Source: Caldisericales bacterium (GTDB lineage: Bacteria > Caldisericota > Caldisericia > JAAYUI01). From it: 64,000 bases of DNA. The position numbers were made by a program, and so were the translations under genes. Shown here piece by piece: positions 9,216 through 18,793 of the stretch (its first letter is position 1; every line of letters starts with the position of its first letter). The stretch is from the NCBI GenBank assembly GCA_012517765.1, contig JAAYUI010000003.1, forward strand, positions 124,001-188,000, given 5' to 3'. The notes beneath the pieces are model-generated. The model saw nothing but the letters and a program-made list of their open reading frames with translations, was not told the origin of the DNA and did no database searches.

Positions 9216-12200
9216 ATGAAAGCAAGCATCAAGAAAAGCTTGTCTGTTTTCACAATCCTCGCACTTTGTTTCGGGATTTTCTCGTTTATTCCAGTCTCGA
9301 TTGTGAATGCTGAAGCCGTAGAGTACCTTCCATTTTCCATTGTCTTTACTGCCGGAATGCATGGTAATGTAAAGCCTTTCGATTACAAAGGCCAGCCAAA
9401 CTTCGGTGGTTTTGCCAAAGCAAAGACCAAAATTGATGAAGTACGCAAACAAGTCCTTGAAGACAGGACATGGTGGCAGTATGGCGGAAACACAATGGTT
9501 CTTGATATTGGAAATACAATAATGGGTTCCCAGACCGGCTGGTTCTTTGCAAACACTAAGCTGTCGGAAAACCAGAAACACCCGACCATTGAAGCGATGA
9601 ATGCAATCAAGTATGATGCCATGAGCTATGGCGCAGGCGAATTCTCGCTCCAGCCAGCCGTGCGTGAACAGCTTCACACACAGTCCTCCTTCAAGTGGAT
9701 AAATGCAAACGTGGTCGTCGGAAAAGATCGCTCGAAACTTACCGATGAATACCAGATGATGGTCTATAAAATCCCAACTGCTGCCCACCCTCTCCGTTTT
9801 GGTCTCGTTGGTCTCACAAATCCCGCAGTATTCAATTGGGAAGACCCAAACAACCTGACTCTTGGCTCCTCGAAACTTGCCCTCGATGATTATATCGAAA
9901 AAGCAAGGGAACATGCTGAATCACTCAAGGAAACCGGTGAAAAGGCCGATTTCATTGTTGTTATGACGGATCTTGGCCTTCAGAAGAACCCTGATGGCAC
10001 ATGGAAAGACAATGAGCTTTATCAGATGATCAGGGAAGTCACCCATGTTGATTTTGTGTGCTCTTCTGCCCCTGGCCAATCGATACAGCAGGAAATCTTC
10101 ACTGTGCCAGAACCATCAGGAAAGATCCACGAGACCTTGGTTTGCCAGCTCCCAGAAGATGGCGTGACCATGGGTCGCATGGATTTTGTTTTTGAAAAGT
10201 GCACCTGCCCTGTCAAACCATTTGTTTTCCGCAAGGTCAATGGCAGGAGGGACATGAAGTCCCGCTTCATGGTTCTTGACCAGTCTGTGACTCCGGACAA
10301 GGACATCATGGACAAGTTTAGGCCGCAGGATTCACTCCTTAAGACAAAGTTTGATGTCAGGGTCGGCGAGTCAAAATGTGAGATCTCGTCAACAAATGCA
10401 AGAAGGACAGACAACCCCATAGCCGAGCTTGCCTGCAATGTAATGATGAAAGAAACTGGTGCCCAGTTTGCAATCACCGACATCTGGTCAACAACGGCAA
10501 CAATAAAGAAGGGCTCGTTCACCTTTGGAGAACTCTTCAATCTCTTCCCAAAAGACAGCAAGATATACAAGATGACCCTTACGGGCCAGCAGCTCGAAAA
10601 CGCCTTTTCGCATGCGGCAACACTTTACCATACTGAAGCCGATACAAACTTCATCATCGGCAAAGGCTTCAATTATTACCTTGATATAAGACCAGGAACA
10701 ACCGATCGTGTCGGATACATGATGATCGGGAATTCACCAATAGATCCAAAGAAGACCTACACTGTTGCCACAAACAGCTACATTGCACTTGGCCAGGGTG
10801 GATATAAATTTGAAGCAAAACTTGAACCAACAAGGAAAAAGCTCCTTGATGCAATACAGAACTACATAAAAGGTAACGATGGTCAACTCAGCTGTAATAC
10901 CACCAGAAACTGGTTTGTTGTCCCGGATTATATTGATCACTGGGCCAATGAATATATTGACATCCTCATAAGCAAGAAGATCGTGTCTGGCGATAAATAT
11001 GGCAGGTACAACCCAGACGCCAATATGACAAGGGCCGAAGCCTCCAAGATTCTCCTTTCGATTTATGACCTTTCTCCATCATCTCCAGTAAAGGGCAAGT
11101 TCAAAGATGTTCCAAAATCTCACTGGGCATACGGTTTTGTTGAAGGTGGAGTAAAAGCTGGAATGTGGGGCTGGATGGGAGATACATTCGGTCTCAACGC
11201 AAATGTCACCCGTGAAGAAGTGTTTACAAACATCATTTTCTCTGTTGGAGCAAAAGTCCAGGCCGAAGCGATTTCTGCGACCGACGTGGCACAGTTTGAG
11301 GCCAACTTTGCTGATGCCTCGACATGCTCCCCGTGGGCAAAGAAATATATTGCTTATGGAACAAAAGTTGGTATTGTTGGTGGAATTGCCAAAGATGGCA
11401 AGCTTTATGTCAACCCGAAAGCCAATATAAAGAGGGGTGAAGTTGCCACAATCATGGCAAAGGCGCGTTTCCCGATGGTTGCAGTAATGGCAACATCTGA
11501 TGTCAGGACCGAAATAGATTCCACAAGGGTTGATCCGACCAATGACCGTAAGGTTGGAGGCTGGGATGGCCTTGCGTATACGGTAGGCAACATTCGTGCC
11601 CTTTACGACAAGAACGTTCTTCTCGATGCTGGCGGAATGATCTCAGGTACTGCCTGGGCAGAGCTTGGTGGCGGCAAGATGGCAACCGGCTTCATGAATG
11701 CCCTTGGTTATGACGCAATAACTTTTGGCATCAGGGACTTCTACCTTGGTGGAGAAACCATCAAGGCAAGAGCCAAGGAAATGCCACAAAACATCGCAGT
11801 CCTTGCCGCAAATGCAGAGGGAATTGATGGAACAAAGAAGTCAGCTCTCAAAAATATCTCTGGAATAAAGGTCGGTATTGTTGGCGCAATCGACCCTGAA
11901 ACAAACACATACATTTGCGATGGAGACCTTGCGGGAATAAAAATCAACCAGGTTGCGCAATCTGTCAACGCTGAAATAAAGGCCCTCAAATCGCAGGGCG
12001 CAGAGATTGTTGTTGTGATAGCGTCAGTTTCCGGATATATTGAGCTTGGCAAGAGTGCAAAAGAAGGCTTCAAGGGCCCGGCAGCCCAGCTTGCAGGCCA
12101 GCTTTCAGGTGCAAACATCATGTTTGTCTCCGGTGCCCCGATGAGCTTTGTTGCCCCGACAAACTCCGGAATGTGGGTGATATCGTCAGGTTTTGGCGGA

Positions 12201-12980
12201 TCTTCGCTTGGTTTTGCAAAAGTCAGGTTTGATGCCAAAAATCGCTCCATCGATGCAATTGATCCATCACTCAACTATACATACAATGATTTGCTTGGCA
12301 GTGAAATCAGGCCGACAGCAACAACATTTGCAAATACCGTCAAAACTTTTGTCGAAGGTCAAAAATCAGCAATGAAGGCAGATGTTGATCGCGTCATTGG
12401 AAGAACTGAAACAGGTCTTGATTTCAATGACTCCAATGAGTCCCTTCTTGGTGATTTCATTACTGAACATGTCTCAGACAAACTCGGCGTAGATATAATC
12501 GTTTTCCCGTCTGACCATACCAAAAAAGGCATTGCCCCAGGAAGCATAACCGTAAAAGATGTTTATCAGATCGTTCCAATTGATGATACATGGGTAAAGG
12601 GCAAAGTTGCTGGCTCCAAGATAAAGGAGATTTGTGAATCATCAGTCTCTGGTGAGAGAGGTGTCCTGCAGCTGTGGGGGCTTTCATTTGTCTTTACGAG
12701 ATCGAAGGACCCGGGTAACCGTGTTTCTGAGGCCTACATTGTCAAGAATGATGAAACCATACCTGTCGATACATCCAAGACCTACACCATTGCCATGCCT
12801 TCCAGAGAATACCATACACTCCAGGGATTTGGTCACGAAGTCCTCAGGAATGTTACAACTGATGTCAATTCTTCCTGCATTTACCTCAGAAAAACAATAT
12901 TCGAGTATATCAAGAAACTCACTGAGGCTGGGCAGCCGGTCAACCAGGCAAAGAGGAAGTTCGGTTTTGTCGAACCATAA
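9216..12980 (+). CDS. SLH-domain surface protein with two degenerate 5'-nucleotidase/metallophosphatase-like halves
   Basis: ATG 9216 preceded by AAAGGAGGA; signal peptide; first half resembles cyclic-nucleotide phosphodiesterase/5'-nucleotidases (TAGMHGNVKPFDY, MVLDIGNTIMG, AMNAIKYDAMSYGAGEF); three SLH motifs in centre (DHWANEYIDILISKKIVSGDKYGRYNPDANMTRAEASKIL; SHWAYGFVEGGVKAGMW; SPWAKKYIAYGTKVGIVGG); second nucleotidase-like half follows. Confidence 0.85.
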   Translation: MKASIKKSLSVFTILALCFGIFSFIPVSIVNAEAVEYLPFSIVFTAGMHGNVKPFDYKGQPNFGGFAKAKTKIDEVRKQVLEDRTWWQYGGNTMVLDIGNTIMGSQTGWFFANTKLSENQKHPTIEAMNAIKYDAMSYGAGEFSLQPAVREQLHTQSSFKWINANVVVGKDRSKLTDEYQMMVYKIPTAAHPLRFGLVGLTNPAVFNWEDPNNLTLGSSKLALDDYIEKAREHAESLKETGEKADFIVVMTDLGLQKNPDGTWKDNELYQMIREVTHVDFVCSSAPGQSIQQEIFTVPEPSGKIHETLVCQLPEDGVTMGRMDFVFEKCTCPVKPFVFRKVNGRRDMKSRFMVLDQSVTPDKDIMDKFRPQDSLLKTKFDVRVGESKCEISSTNARRTDNPIAELACNVMMKETGAQFAITDIWSTTATIKKGSFTFGELFNLFPKDSKIYKMTLTGQQLENAFSHAATLYHTEADTNFIIGKGFNYYLDIRPGTTDRVGYMMIGNSPIDPKKTYTVATNSYIALGQGGYKFEAKLEPTRKKLLDAIQNYIKGNDGQLSCNTTRNWFVVPDYIDHWANEYIDILISKKIVSGDKYGRYNPDANMTRAEASKILLSIYDLSPSSPVKGKFKDVPKSHWAYGFVEGGVKAGMWGWMGDTFGLNANVTREEVFTNIIFSVGAKVQAEAISATDVAQFEANFADASTCSPWAKKYIAYGTKVGIVGGIAKDGKLYVNPKANIKRGEVATIMAKARFPMVAVMATSDVRTEIDSTRVDPTNDRKVGGWDGLAYTVGNIRALYDKNVLLDAGGMISGTAWAELGGGKMATGFMNALGYDAITFGIRDFYLGGETIKARAKEMPQNIAVLAANAEGIDGTKKSALKNISGIKVGIVGAIDPETNTYICDGDLAGIKINQVAQSVNAEIKALKSQGAEIVVVIASVSGYIELGKSAKEGFKGPAAQLAGQLSGANIMFVSGAPMSFVAPTNSGMWVISSGFGGSSLGFAKVRFDAKNRSIDAIDPSLNYTYNDLLGSEIRPTATTFANTVKTFVEGQKSAMKADVDRVIGRTETGLDFNDSNESLLGDFITEHVSDKLGVDIIVFPSDHTKKGIAPGSITVKDVYQIVPIDDTWVKGKVAGSKIKEICESSVSGERGVLQLWGLSFVFTRSKDPGNRVSEAYIVKNDETIPVDTSKTYTIAMPSREYHTLQGFGHEVLRNVTTDVNSSCIYLRKTIFEYIKKLTEAGQPVNQAKRKFGFVEP

Positions 12981-13005
12981 TTGTAATAGCAAGTAAAAAC
13001 GTACC

Positions 13006-13040
13006 AAAAAGGCGCCTTTGAAAAAAGGCGCCTTTTTATT
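13006..13040 (+). terminator. Rho-independent terminator after SLH/pseudo-nucleotidase gene
   Basis: AAAAAGGCGCC TTTGAAAAAA GGCGCCTTTTT-ATTTTT. Confidence 0.85.
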
Positions 13041-13126
13041 TTTATCTAAAAAATATTCCCGTTATTTTTATTTTGAAACAGACAGGTTGTCTGGAAATTT
13101 GGGGCAGGTGTTTGCAGTGCCGGTAT

Positions 13127-13837
13127 TTATTTTTCGATTTGCCGGAGCGCTTCGATTGCAGCATTTTGCTCGGCTTCCTGCTTCGAATTTCCCCAACCGG
13201 TGGCGGTTATGTTCTCTCCAACGGAGACTTTTGCCTCAAATCTCATGCAATGTGCTGGTCCATCGCTGCCGACGATATGATAATGCGGAAGTCCAAGACC
13301 TTCTTTTTGAGATAATGATTGAAGCTCACTTTTTGGATCTTCCCTGTCAGTAGCCATGGAAATGATTCCAAGACCATCAAGAAACCTGAATGTTTTTTGA
13401 AAACCTCTAGCAATGTATACAACTGCAATTACCGACTCGAAGCAATCGCAAAGAATCGAATCTCTCTCGGAACCACCGCTTGCCCTTTCGCCTTTCCCAA
13501 GAAGAAGACAATTCTGTATACCAATTTTTCTTGCTGATTTTGCAAGTGCTGGCTGTGAAACTATGGAAGCCCTTGCCCTTGTCAGCCTGTCTTCTTTCCA
13601 GTCGCCGTACCTTTCATATAAACGATGGGCAACATATGCGCCCAGAATTGCATCACCAAGATATTCCAGTCTCTGGTATGAGGACGAGCCATTTTCGCTT
13701 GAATAGGATGGGTGCGTTAAAGCCTCAAGAAACGTCCTCCTGTATTTGACATGAAGCCCCAGATGCGCAAAAAGCGCCTTTTGTTGTGGGGTTAGGCTAT
13801 CTTGCCTGAGTTGTAATTTTTGAAATAAGTTGAGCAT
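13127..13837 (-). CDS. rnc: Ribonuclease III
   Basis: RNase III signature YQRLEYLGDAILGAYVAHRLY, ALTHPSYSSEN, plus C-terminal dsRBD. Confidence 0.93.
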   Translation of the reverse strand: MLNLFQKLQLRQDSLTPQQKALFAHLGLHVKYRRTFLEALTHPSYSSENGSSSYQRLEYLGDAILGAYVAHRLYERYGDWKEDRLTRARASIVSQPALAKSARKIGIQNCLLLGKGERASGGSERDSILCDCFESVIAVVYIARGFQKTFRFLDGLGIISMATDREDPKSELQSLSQKEGLGLPHYHIVGSDGPAHCMRFEAKVSVGENITATGWGNSKQEAEQNAAIEALRQIEK

Positions 13838-14786
13838 TGCAGCAATTTACTGCCTGTCTGATTGCGGACGAGATGGCTTTGCCATTTGAACGTCCATGGC
13901 AGATTATTGACACACCATTCACACCCAAAAGGGGTGCCCCGCCATATTCGGAGTAGTCCATCAATTTCCTTATTTTGCCAATTGTCGGTAGCAGGAGCAG
14001 ACCACCCATTTTTGAGGTCAATGACGTTTTTGCGGCCTTTTTTACAAGACCCATCACATCGCTTGCAATTCCCTCTATTGCTTTTAGTATCACGTTTCCT
14101 GTGAAGCCGTCTGTGATGATGGCATCCGCATGTCCTCTCAGTACATCTTTCCCTTCTATATTGCCGATGAAATTGAGGTCTGGTTTTGATGACATAAGCT
14201 TGTTTGTGGCCTGTGTAAGTTCTGACCCTTTTTCTGGTTCTTCACCGATGTTAAGGAGTGCTATCCTTGGATTGTCTATGTTCATAACATTCTGGCAGTA
14301 GGCGGATGACATCTGTGCGAATTCTAGAAGATTGTTGGGTTTGCAGTCTGAGACGGCCCCGCCATCGCACATCATTGCAAGCTTGCCGTTAACTTGTGGG
14401 ATCGGAGTCGCAATTCCCGGTCTTTCGATGCCTTTGATTCGCCCAAGGATGAAAATTGCGGCTGCAAGCTGTGCGCCAGTGGAGCCTGCCGATACAACTG
14501 CATCGCACCTGCCTTCAGCCACTAGTCTGGTTGCCACAAAAATTGAAGCATCCTTCTTGGTCCTCAGGACCTCAGAAGGATGATCGTTCATTGCAACTAC
14601 TTCTGTTGTATGGACAACAGGAAACATAAAAGGCGATTTTTGGATTTTCAGTTCTTCCTCAATCGCCGTTTTGTCTCCAATAAGTGTAATGTCAAGCTCC
14701 ATGGAGGAGCGGGCGAGCATAGCCCCGGATATAATTTCTTTGGGGGCATGATCGCCCCCCATGGCGTCAAGCGCTATCCTTATCAA
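13797..14786 (-). CDS. plsX: Phosphate acyltransferase PlsX
   Basis: MIRIALDAMGGDHAPKEIISGA... typical PlsX N-terminus; NVILKAIEGIAS; adjacent to rpmF. Confidence 0.95.
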   Translation of the reverse strand: MIRIALDAMGGDHAPKEIISGAMLARSSMELDITLIGDKTAIEEELKIQKSPFMFPVVHTTEVVAMNDHPSEVLRTKKDASIFVATRLVAEGRCDAVVSAGSTGAQLAAAIFILGRIKGIERPGIATPIPQVNGKLAMMCDGGAVSDCKPNNLLEFAQMSSAYCQNVMNIDNPRIALLNIGEEPEKGSELTQATNKLMSSKPDLNFIGNIEGKDVLRGHADAIITDGFTGNVILKAIEGIASDVMGLVKKAAKTSLTSKMGGLLLLPTIGKIRKLMDYSEYGGAPLLGVNGVSIICHGRSNGKAISSAIRQAVNCCNAQLISKITTQAR

Positions 14787-14995
14787 TCCTGCTCTTCCTT
14801 GGTGGCTTTTGCTTTTTTCACTTTTGGTGCCACAATGAGCTCTTCATTGTAAAAACCGCAATAGGTGCATACATGATGAGCACGAGTCATCTTTCCGCAA
14901 TTTTTGCACTCGACCAGTGCCGGGACGTCAATTTTTTGATGAGCCCTGCGAAGTCTGCTTCTGCGGGGCGTTACTTTCTTTTTTGGTTCAGCCAT
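14783..14995 (-). CDS. rpmF: 50S ribosomal protein L32
   Basis: MAEPKKKVTPRRSRLRRAHQKIDVPALVECKNCGKMTRAHHVCTYCGFYN with zinc cysteines; ATG at 14995. Confidence 0.95.
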   Translation of the reverse strand: MAEPKKKVTPRRSRLRRAHQKIDVPALVECKNCGKMTRAHHVCTYCGFYNEELIVAPKVKKAKATKEEQD

Positions 14996-15033
14996 TTTTA
15001 ATCCTCCAGATATTGTTGGGTACGCAAACGGCA

Positions 15034-15061
15034 AGTATATTATCTAACCACGACATGTCAA
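15034..15061 (-). promoter_or_regulatory. Predicted promoter for rpmF-plsX-rnc (TTGACA-16-TATACT)
   Basis: Minus strand TTGACA TGTCGTGGTTAGATAA TATACT. Confidence 0.7.
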
Positions 15062-15064
15062 CCC

Positions 15065-15092
15065 TTGACAGGTGAGAACTCTTTTGTACAAT
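15065..15092 (+). promoter_or_regulatory. Predicted promoter for rpsT (TTGACA-16-TACAAT)
   Basis: TTGACA GGTGAGAACTCTTTTG TACAAT 30 nt upstream of ATG 15122. Confidence 0.7.
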
Positions 15093-15121
15093 CGCTAAGG
15101 TTTTGAAATATTGGAGGAAAC

Positions 15122-15385
15122 ATGCTGAGACACAAAGCACAACAGAAATCAGTCAGGCAATCGGCCAAAAGGCACGAAAGAAACGTAGCCCAGAAATCGA
15201 CCGCGAAAACAGCCATAAAGAAAGCACTTGCTTCACTCGGAACAGATGAAGCACAAACAAACTTCCAGATGGCAATAAAGTCTCTTGACAAGCTCGAATC
15301 CCATGGCATTCTGCACAAGAACACTGTTGCCAGGAAGAAATCAAGACTTATGGCAAGGCTCAACAAGTCCTTGCAGCAGGCCTGA
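15122..15385 (+). CDS. rpsT: 30S ribosomal protein S20
   Basis: 87-aa basic protein QKSVRQSAKRHERNVAQKSTAKTAIKKAL...KNTVARKKSRLMARLNKSL, S20 family pattern. Confidence 0.93.
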   Translation: MLRHKAQQKSVRQSAKRHERNVAQKSTAKTAIKKALASLGTDEAQTNFQMAIKSLDKLESHGILHKNTVARKKSRLMARLNKSLQQA

Positions 15386-15403
15386 GCAAAACAATTGCCA
15401 AGC

Positions 15404-15445
15404 AAAGGACCTTTCCCTGATAAAGGGAAGGTCCTTTTTTATTTT
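15404..15445 (+). terminator. Rho-independent terminator after rpsT
   Basis: AAAGGACCTTTCCCTGATAAAGGGAAGGTCCTTTTTTATTTT. Confidence 0.8.
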
Positions 15446-15457
15446 ACATGATATCAT

Positions 15458-15952
15458 TTGAACAGAACAATTGTTTTTTTTAACTACAGAGTCGCCGGAG
15501 TGTGCATTCAAGATGGTAAGGTGCTTCTGCATCGTTCGGAAGAAGACAACTTCTGGACGTTACCAGGTGGCAGGTGTGAAATTGGGGAGTTGTCCGCAGA
15601 TACCATTGTGAGGGAGATGATGGAGGAAACTGGGGCCTCCTTCAGGGTCATTAGATTACTTTTTGTTATTGAGAATATGTTTATTTATCATAAAACCCGT
15701 TGCCACGAAATCGGTTTTTATTATCTTCTGGAACCGGAAACAAGTGGGGATGCCAATAAAACCAGAGGACATTTTTTTGGTAGAGAAGGTGTAATAAAAC
15801 TTGCATTTGACTGGTTCTCTGTAGATTCTCTCACCGATATGGAGATTTATCCAGCACCCTTAAAAACCGCGCTTTTGAGTTTGTCAGATTCAATTTGCCA
15901 TTTATCCATAAAGAACAAGATTTTTGATTTTTCCACCGTTCTTTTTCATTGA
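15458..15952 (+). CDS. NUDIX hydrolase
   Basis: Complete Nudix box GRCEIGELSADTIVREMMEETG. Confidence 0.88.
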   Translation: MNRTIVFFNYRVAGVCIQDGKVLLHRSEEDNFWTLPGGRCEIGELSADTIVREMMEETGASFRVIRLLFVIENMFIYHKTRCHEIGFYYLLEPETSGDANKTRGHFFGREGVIKLAFDWFSVDSLTDMEIYPAPLKTALLSLSDSICHLSIKNKIFDFSTVLFH

Positions 15953-16031
15953 ACATTAAAAATGTTGGATGGTGTTACACTATAAAGTTTTTGCTGATCG
16001 CAAAAAAATATTTGGAAAATCGGATTTGTCG

Positions 16032-17021
16032 TTAGTTTCCTACAAGCTGGAAAAGTGCAGATTCGACTGCAGAAAGTGAATCTGCCACTCCTGTCTTTGT
16101 GACAACATCTGCATTTGCAATGGCTGAAAGGTATGAAACCAGTTCATCTTTTTTGAACTGCATTGCTGACTCCAGGGCTTTTTTTGCGGCAAACGGGTGG
16201 CATTTCAATCTCTCTGCGATCTGCTTCTCCGTAGCCCTTTGGGAAGACATTTCCTTTGCCACAAGCACTCTCATGAAGTGGTTGTAGAGCATTGCCATGA
16301 CTCTTTCGGCCGGTTCACCATTACGGACAAGTCCATGGAGTAGTTTTATCCCTTTTGAGGTCTGTTTTGCACCAAGTGCATCAAAAACTTGAAACACAAT
16401 GATCTCCGGGTTCTCAGGGACCAATTGTTCGATGTCTTTGCGCGTTGCTGTAGCACCTTCACCCAGCCATGAAGCAATCTTTTCGATTTCTCCAGAAAGC
16501 GCCACAAGGTCACCCATGGAGCGCTCCACCATCATTGATGATGCATCGTCTGCGACCTGGCAGTTTTTTTCCTGAAATTTCTTTTTTACCCATGCCGAGA
16601 GCATCTTCTCGTTCAAGCCTGATTCAGCTATTTGGACTGCTTTTGAAGCAAGGTGTTTTCCCAGTGATGTGGTTTTTGGAATGTCTGGTTCGGTAAAAAT
16701 AATTATGTTTGCAGGGTTGGCATTTGTTATTGCATCGGCGATTCTCTTTCCATCATCGCCTTTAATCTTTAATGCACCAGAAACAATTATCACCTTGCCA
16801 CCTGAAAGAAGGCTTCCAGAGGTCACCGCAAAAACAAAATCGTTTATTTCGGTTTCAGTCAGGTCAATGACAACTTTTGACATTGACCCGCTACCAACAG
16901 AAGAAGCAATGAGTTCCAGAAATTCACGTTCAAGATATGGATTGGAACAGCAAATCCAATAGAGGGGTTTTGGCTGTTCCCCTTTTCTGATCTTTCGGAG
17001 CTCGTCGGTAAAAGTGTTCAC
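16032..17021 (-). CDS. holA: DNA polymerase III subunit delta
   Basis: 329 aa; HolA-like N-terminus and C-terminal helical collar (CHPFAAKKALESAMQFKKDELVSYLSAIANADVVTKTG). Confidence 0.8.
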   Translation of the reverse strand: MNTFTDELRKIRKGEQPKPLYWICCSNPYLEREFLELIASSVGSGSMSKVVIDLTETEINDFVFAVTSGSLLSGGKVIIVSGALKIKGDDGKRIADAITNANPANIIIFTEPDIPKTTSLGKHLASKAVQIAESGLNEKMLSAWVKKKFQEKNCQVADDASSMMVERSMGDLVALSGEIEKIASWLGEGATATRKDIEQLVPENPEIIVFQVFDALGAKQTSKGIKLLHGLVRNGEPAERVMAMLYNHFMRVLVAKEMSSQRATEKQIAERLKCHPFAAKKALESAMQFKKDELVSYLSAIANADVVTKTGVADSLSAVESALFQLVGN

Positions 17022-18304
17022 GGATAATTGTGGTCAAGAAGTCTTGGGAAAGGTGATGCTTCCCTGATGTGTTGTGAACCGGCAATCCAGGAAGTTGCCC
17101 TCTCTATTCCAAGTCCGAAGCCGGAATGTGGAAAGGTGCCGTATTTTCTGAGGTCGAGATACCAGTCAAACATCTCCTGTGGGAGGCCGTGGTCTGTGAT
17201 TTTTTTTAACAGAACGTCAAGATTGTCTTCCCTTTGTGAACCACCGATTATCTCGCCAATATCCTCTGGAGCAATCATGTCGTCACAGAGAACAACTCTT
17301 GGGTCTTCAGGGTCCTGCTTCATGTAGAATGCTTTGACCTGGGCAGGATATTTTTCAATCATGACCGGCCTGTCAAATTTTGATGATACAATGCTCTCGT
17401 CTGGTGCCCCGAAGTCTCCACCCCATTCTATGCTGGAGCCCTCCTGCTGGCACATTTTTACTGCCTCCGTATAGGTTATTCTGGGGAATGGAGTGATGAC
17501 ATGTCGCAGGATAGTTGTGTTCCTTTCGAGCACTTTAAACTCTGTTTCACAATCACGAAGGGCATCCTTTACGATCTTTTCCACGAGCCTCTCCTGTATC
17601 TTCATGTTTTCTTCATGAAGTACGAATGCGGCCTCTGGTTCGACCTGCCAGAATTCGATGAGGTGTCTTCTTGTTTTGCTCTTCTCTGCCCTGAAGACTG
17701 GTCCGAAGCAATAGACTTTTCCGAGTGCTGCAGCGGCAGCTTCGTTGTAAAGCTGGCCAGACTGGCTCAAAAAGGCTGGTTTGCCAAAATAGTCTATCTC
17801 AAAGAGTGTCGTGGTTCCTTCGCATGATGATGGAGTTATGCATGGAGCATCGACATTTATAAAGCCTTCTGAGTCAAGAAAGTCTCTTATGGATTTTATG
17901 ATCCTTGCCCTGATGCGAAGTGTTGCCCATTGTTTCTGGGAGCGGAGCCACAGGTGCCTGTTTGACATGAGGAAACCTACGCCATGTTCTTTTGGGGAGA
18001 TTGGAAAATCAACAGAATCGCCATATTTCTCGATCTGCTTGACATCTATCTCGAAAACACCTTTTTGTTTTGGGTTTTCTTTAACTGTACCAACAACGAA
18101 AAATGAAGTTTCCTGGGTCAGGTCGCCAGCCAGCTTGAATTGCTCCGGCGTAAGGTTTCCCTGGAAAGCGACACACTGGCAGAAGCCAGTTCCGTCCCTT
18201 ATGACAAGAAATACCAGCTTGCCCGATGATCTCGAGTTGTGTAGCCAGCCTGAAATTTTAACTTCTTCGCCTACATGTTTTCCGAGTTCAGATATAGTAA
18301 CCAT
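17018..18304 (-). CDS. asnS: Asparaginyl-tRNA synthetase
   Basis: MVTISELGKHVGEEVKISGWLHNSRSSGKLVFLVIRDGTG...SQSGQLYNEAAAAALGKVYCFGPVFRAEKSKTRRHLIEFWQVEPE...SGFGLGIERATSWIAGSQHIREASPFPR; ATG 18304 preceded by AAGGAGG. Confidence 0.95.
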   Translation of the reverse strand: MVTISELGKHVGEEVKISGWLHNSRSSGKLVFLVIRDGTGFCQCVAFQGNLTPEQFKLAGDLTQETSFFVVGTVKENPKQKGVFEIDVKQIEKYGDSVDFPISPKEHGVGFLMSNRHLWLRSQKQWATLRIRARIIKSIRDFLDSEGFINVDAPCITPSSCEGTTTLFEIDYFGKPAFLSQSGQLYNEAAAAALGKVYCFGPVFRAEKSKTRRHLIEFWQVEPEAAFVLHEENMKIQERLVEKIVKDALRDCETEFKVLERNTTILRHVITPFPRITYTEAVKMCQQEGSSIEWGGDFGAPDESIVSSKFDRPVMIEKYPAQVKAFYMKQDPEDPRVVLCDDMIAPEDIGEIIGGSQREDNLDVLLKKITDHGLPQEMFDWYLDLRKYGTFPHSGFGLGIERATSWIAGSQHIREASPFPRLLDHNYP

Positions 18305-18381
18305 GTTCCTCCTTGAGCTATAAAAAGATACTATCTGTTGTGAAAAACGCAAGGCAATTTTAAGTTCTTAAGATTACCCCC

Positions 18382-18410
18382 TTGAAATATGCCGGCCAAA
18401 TGGATATATA
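18382..18410 (+). promoter_or_regulatory. Predicted promoter for secG/tRNA-Leu (TTGAAA-17-TATATA)
   Basis: TTGAAA TATGCCGGCCAAATGGA TATATA upstream of GTG 18445. Confidence 0.5.
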
Positions 18411-18444
18411 AACCTAAGCTTTGAGATTGACTGGAGGATGAAAC

Positions 18445-18690
18445 GTGGCGTTGTTCAGAAACATAATGATGTTGATTGCAGTACTCACCGGAATTGGAAT
18501 GGTGCTTGGATACATACTCTCATCACCAAAAGCGTCAGGTCTTGGTGCCATTGGTGGTACTGCACAGAAGTTCAAGGTGAGGAAGGCACGCGACATATTC
18601 TTGGACAAAATCATTCTTTGGTGTGCCATAGCCTTTGGCCTTTGTGCTTTCATCCTTTCCGTGGTTGACCCGTCAATCTGGACCAAATAA
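18445..18690 (+). CDS. secG: Preprotein translocase subunit SecG
   Basis: GTG start; 81 aa, two TM segments, ILSSPKASGLGAIGGTAQKFK typical SecG centre. Confidence 0.85.
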   Translation: MALFRNIMMLIAVLTGIGMVLGYILSSPKASGLGAIGGTAQKFKVRKARDIFLDKIILWCAIAFGLCAFILSVVDPSIWTK

Positions 18691-18697
18691 TTTTTTT

Positions 18698-18782
18698 GCC
18701 GAGGTGGCGGAATTGGTAGACGCGTACGTTTGAGGGGCGTATGGGGAGACCTGTGCGGGTTCAAGTCCCGCCCTCGGCACCA
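18698..18782 (+). tRNA. tRNA-Leu (anticodon GAG), CCA encoded
   Basis: Acceptor GCCGAGG/CCTCGGC, anticodon stem-loop TACGT-TTGAGGG-GCGTA, long variable arm, T-arm GCGGGTTCAAGTCCCGC. Confidence 0.95.
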
Positions 18783-18793
18783 CTTAAAAAACC

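Noticed and set aside
9213-9914. 233-aa minus ORF
   Set aside because: Antisense to the SLH/pseudo-nucleotidase gene, composition not protein-like.
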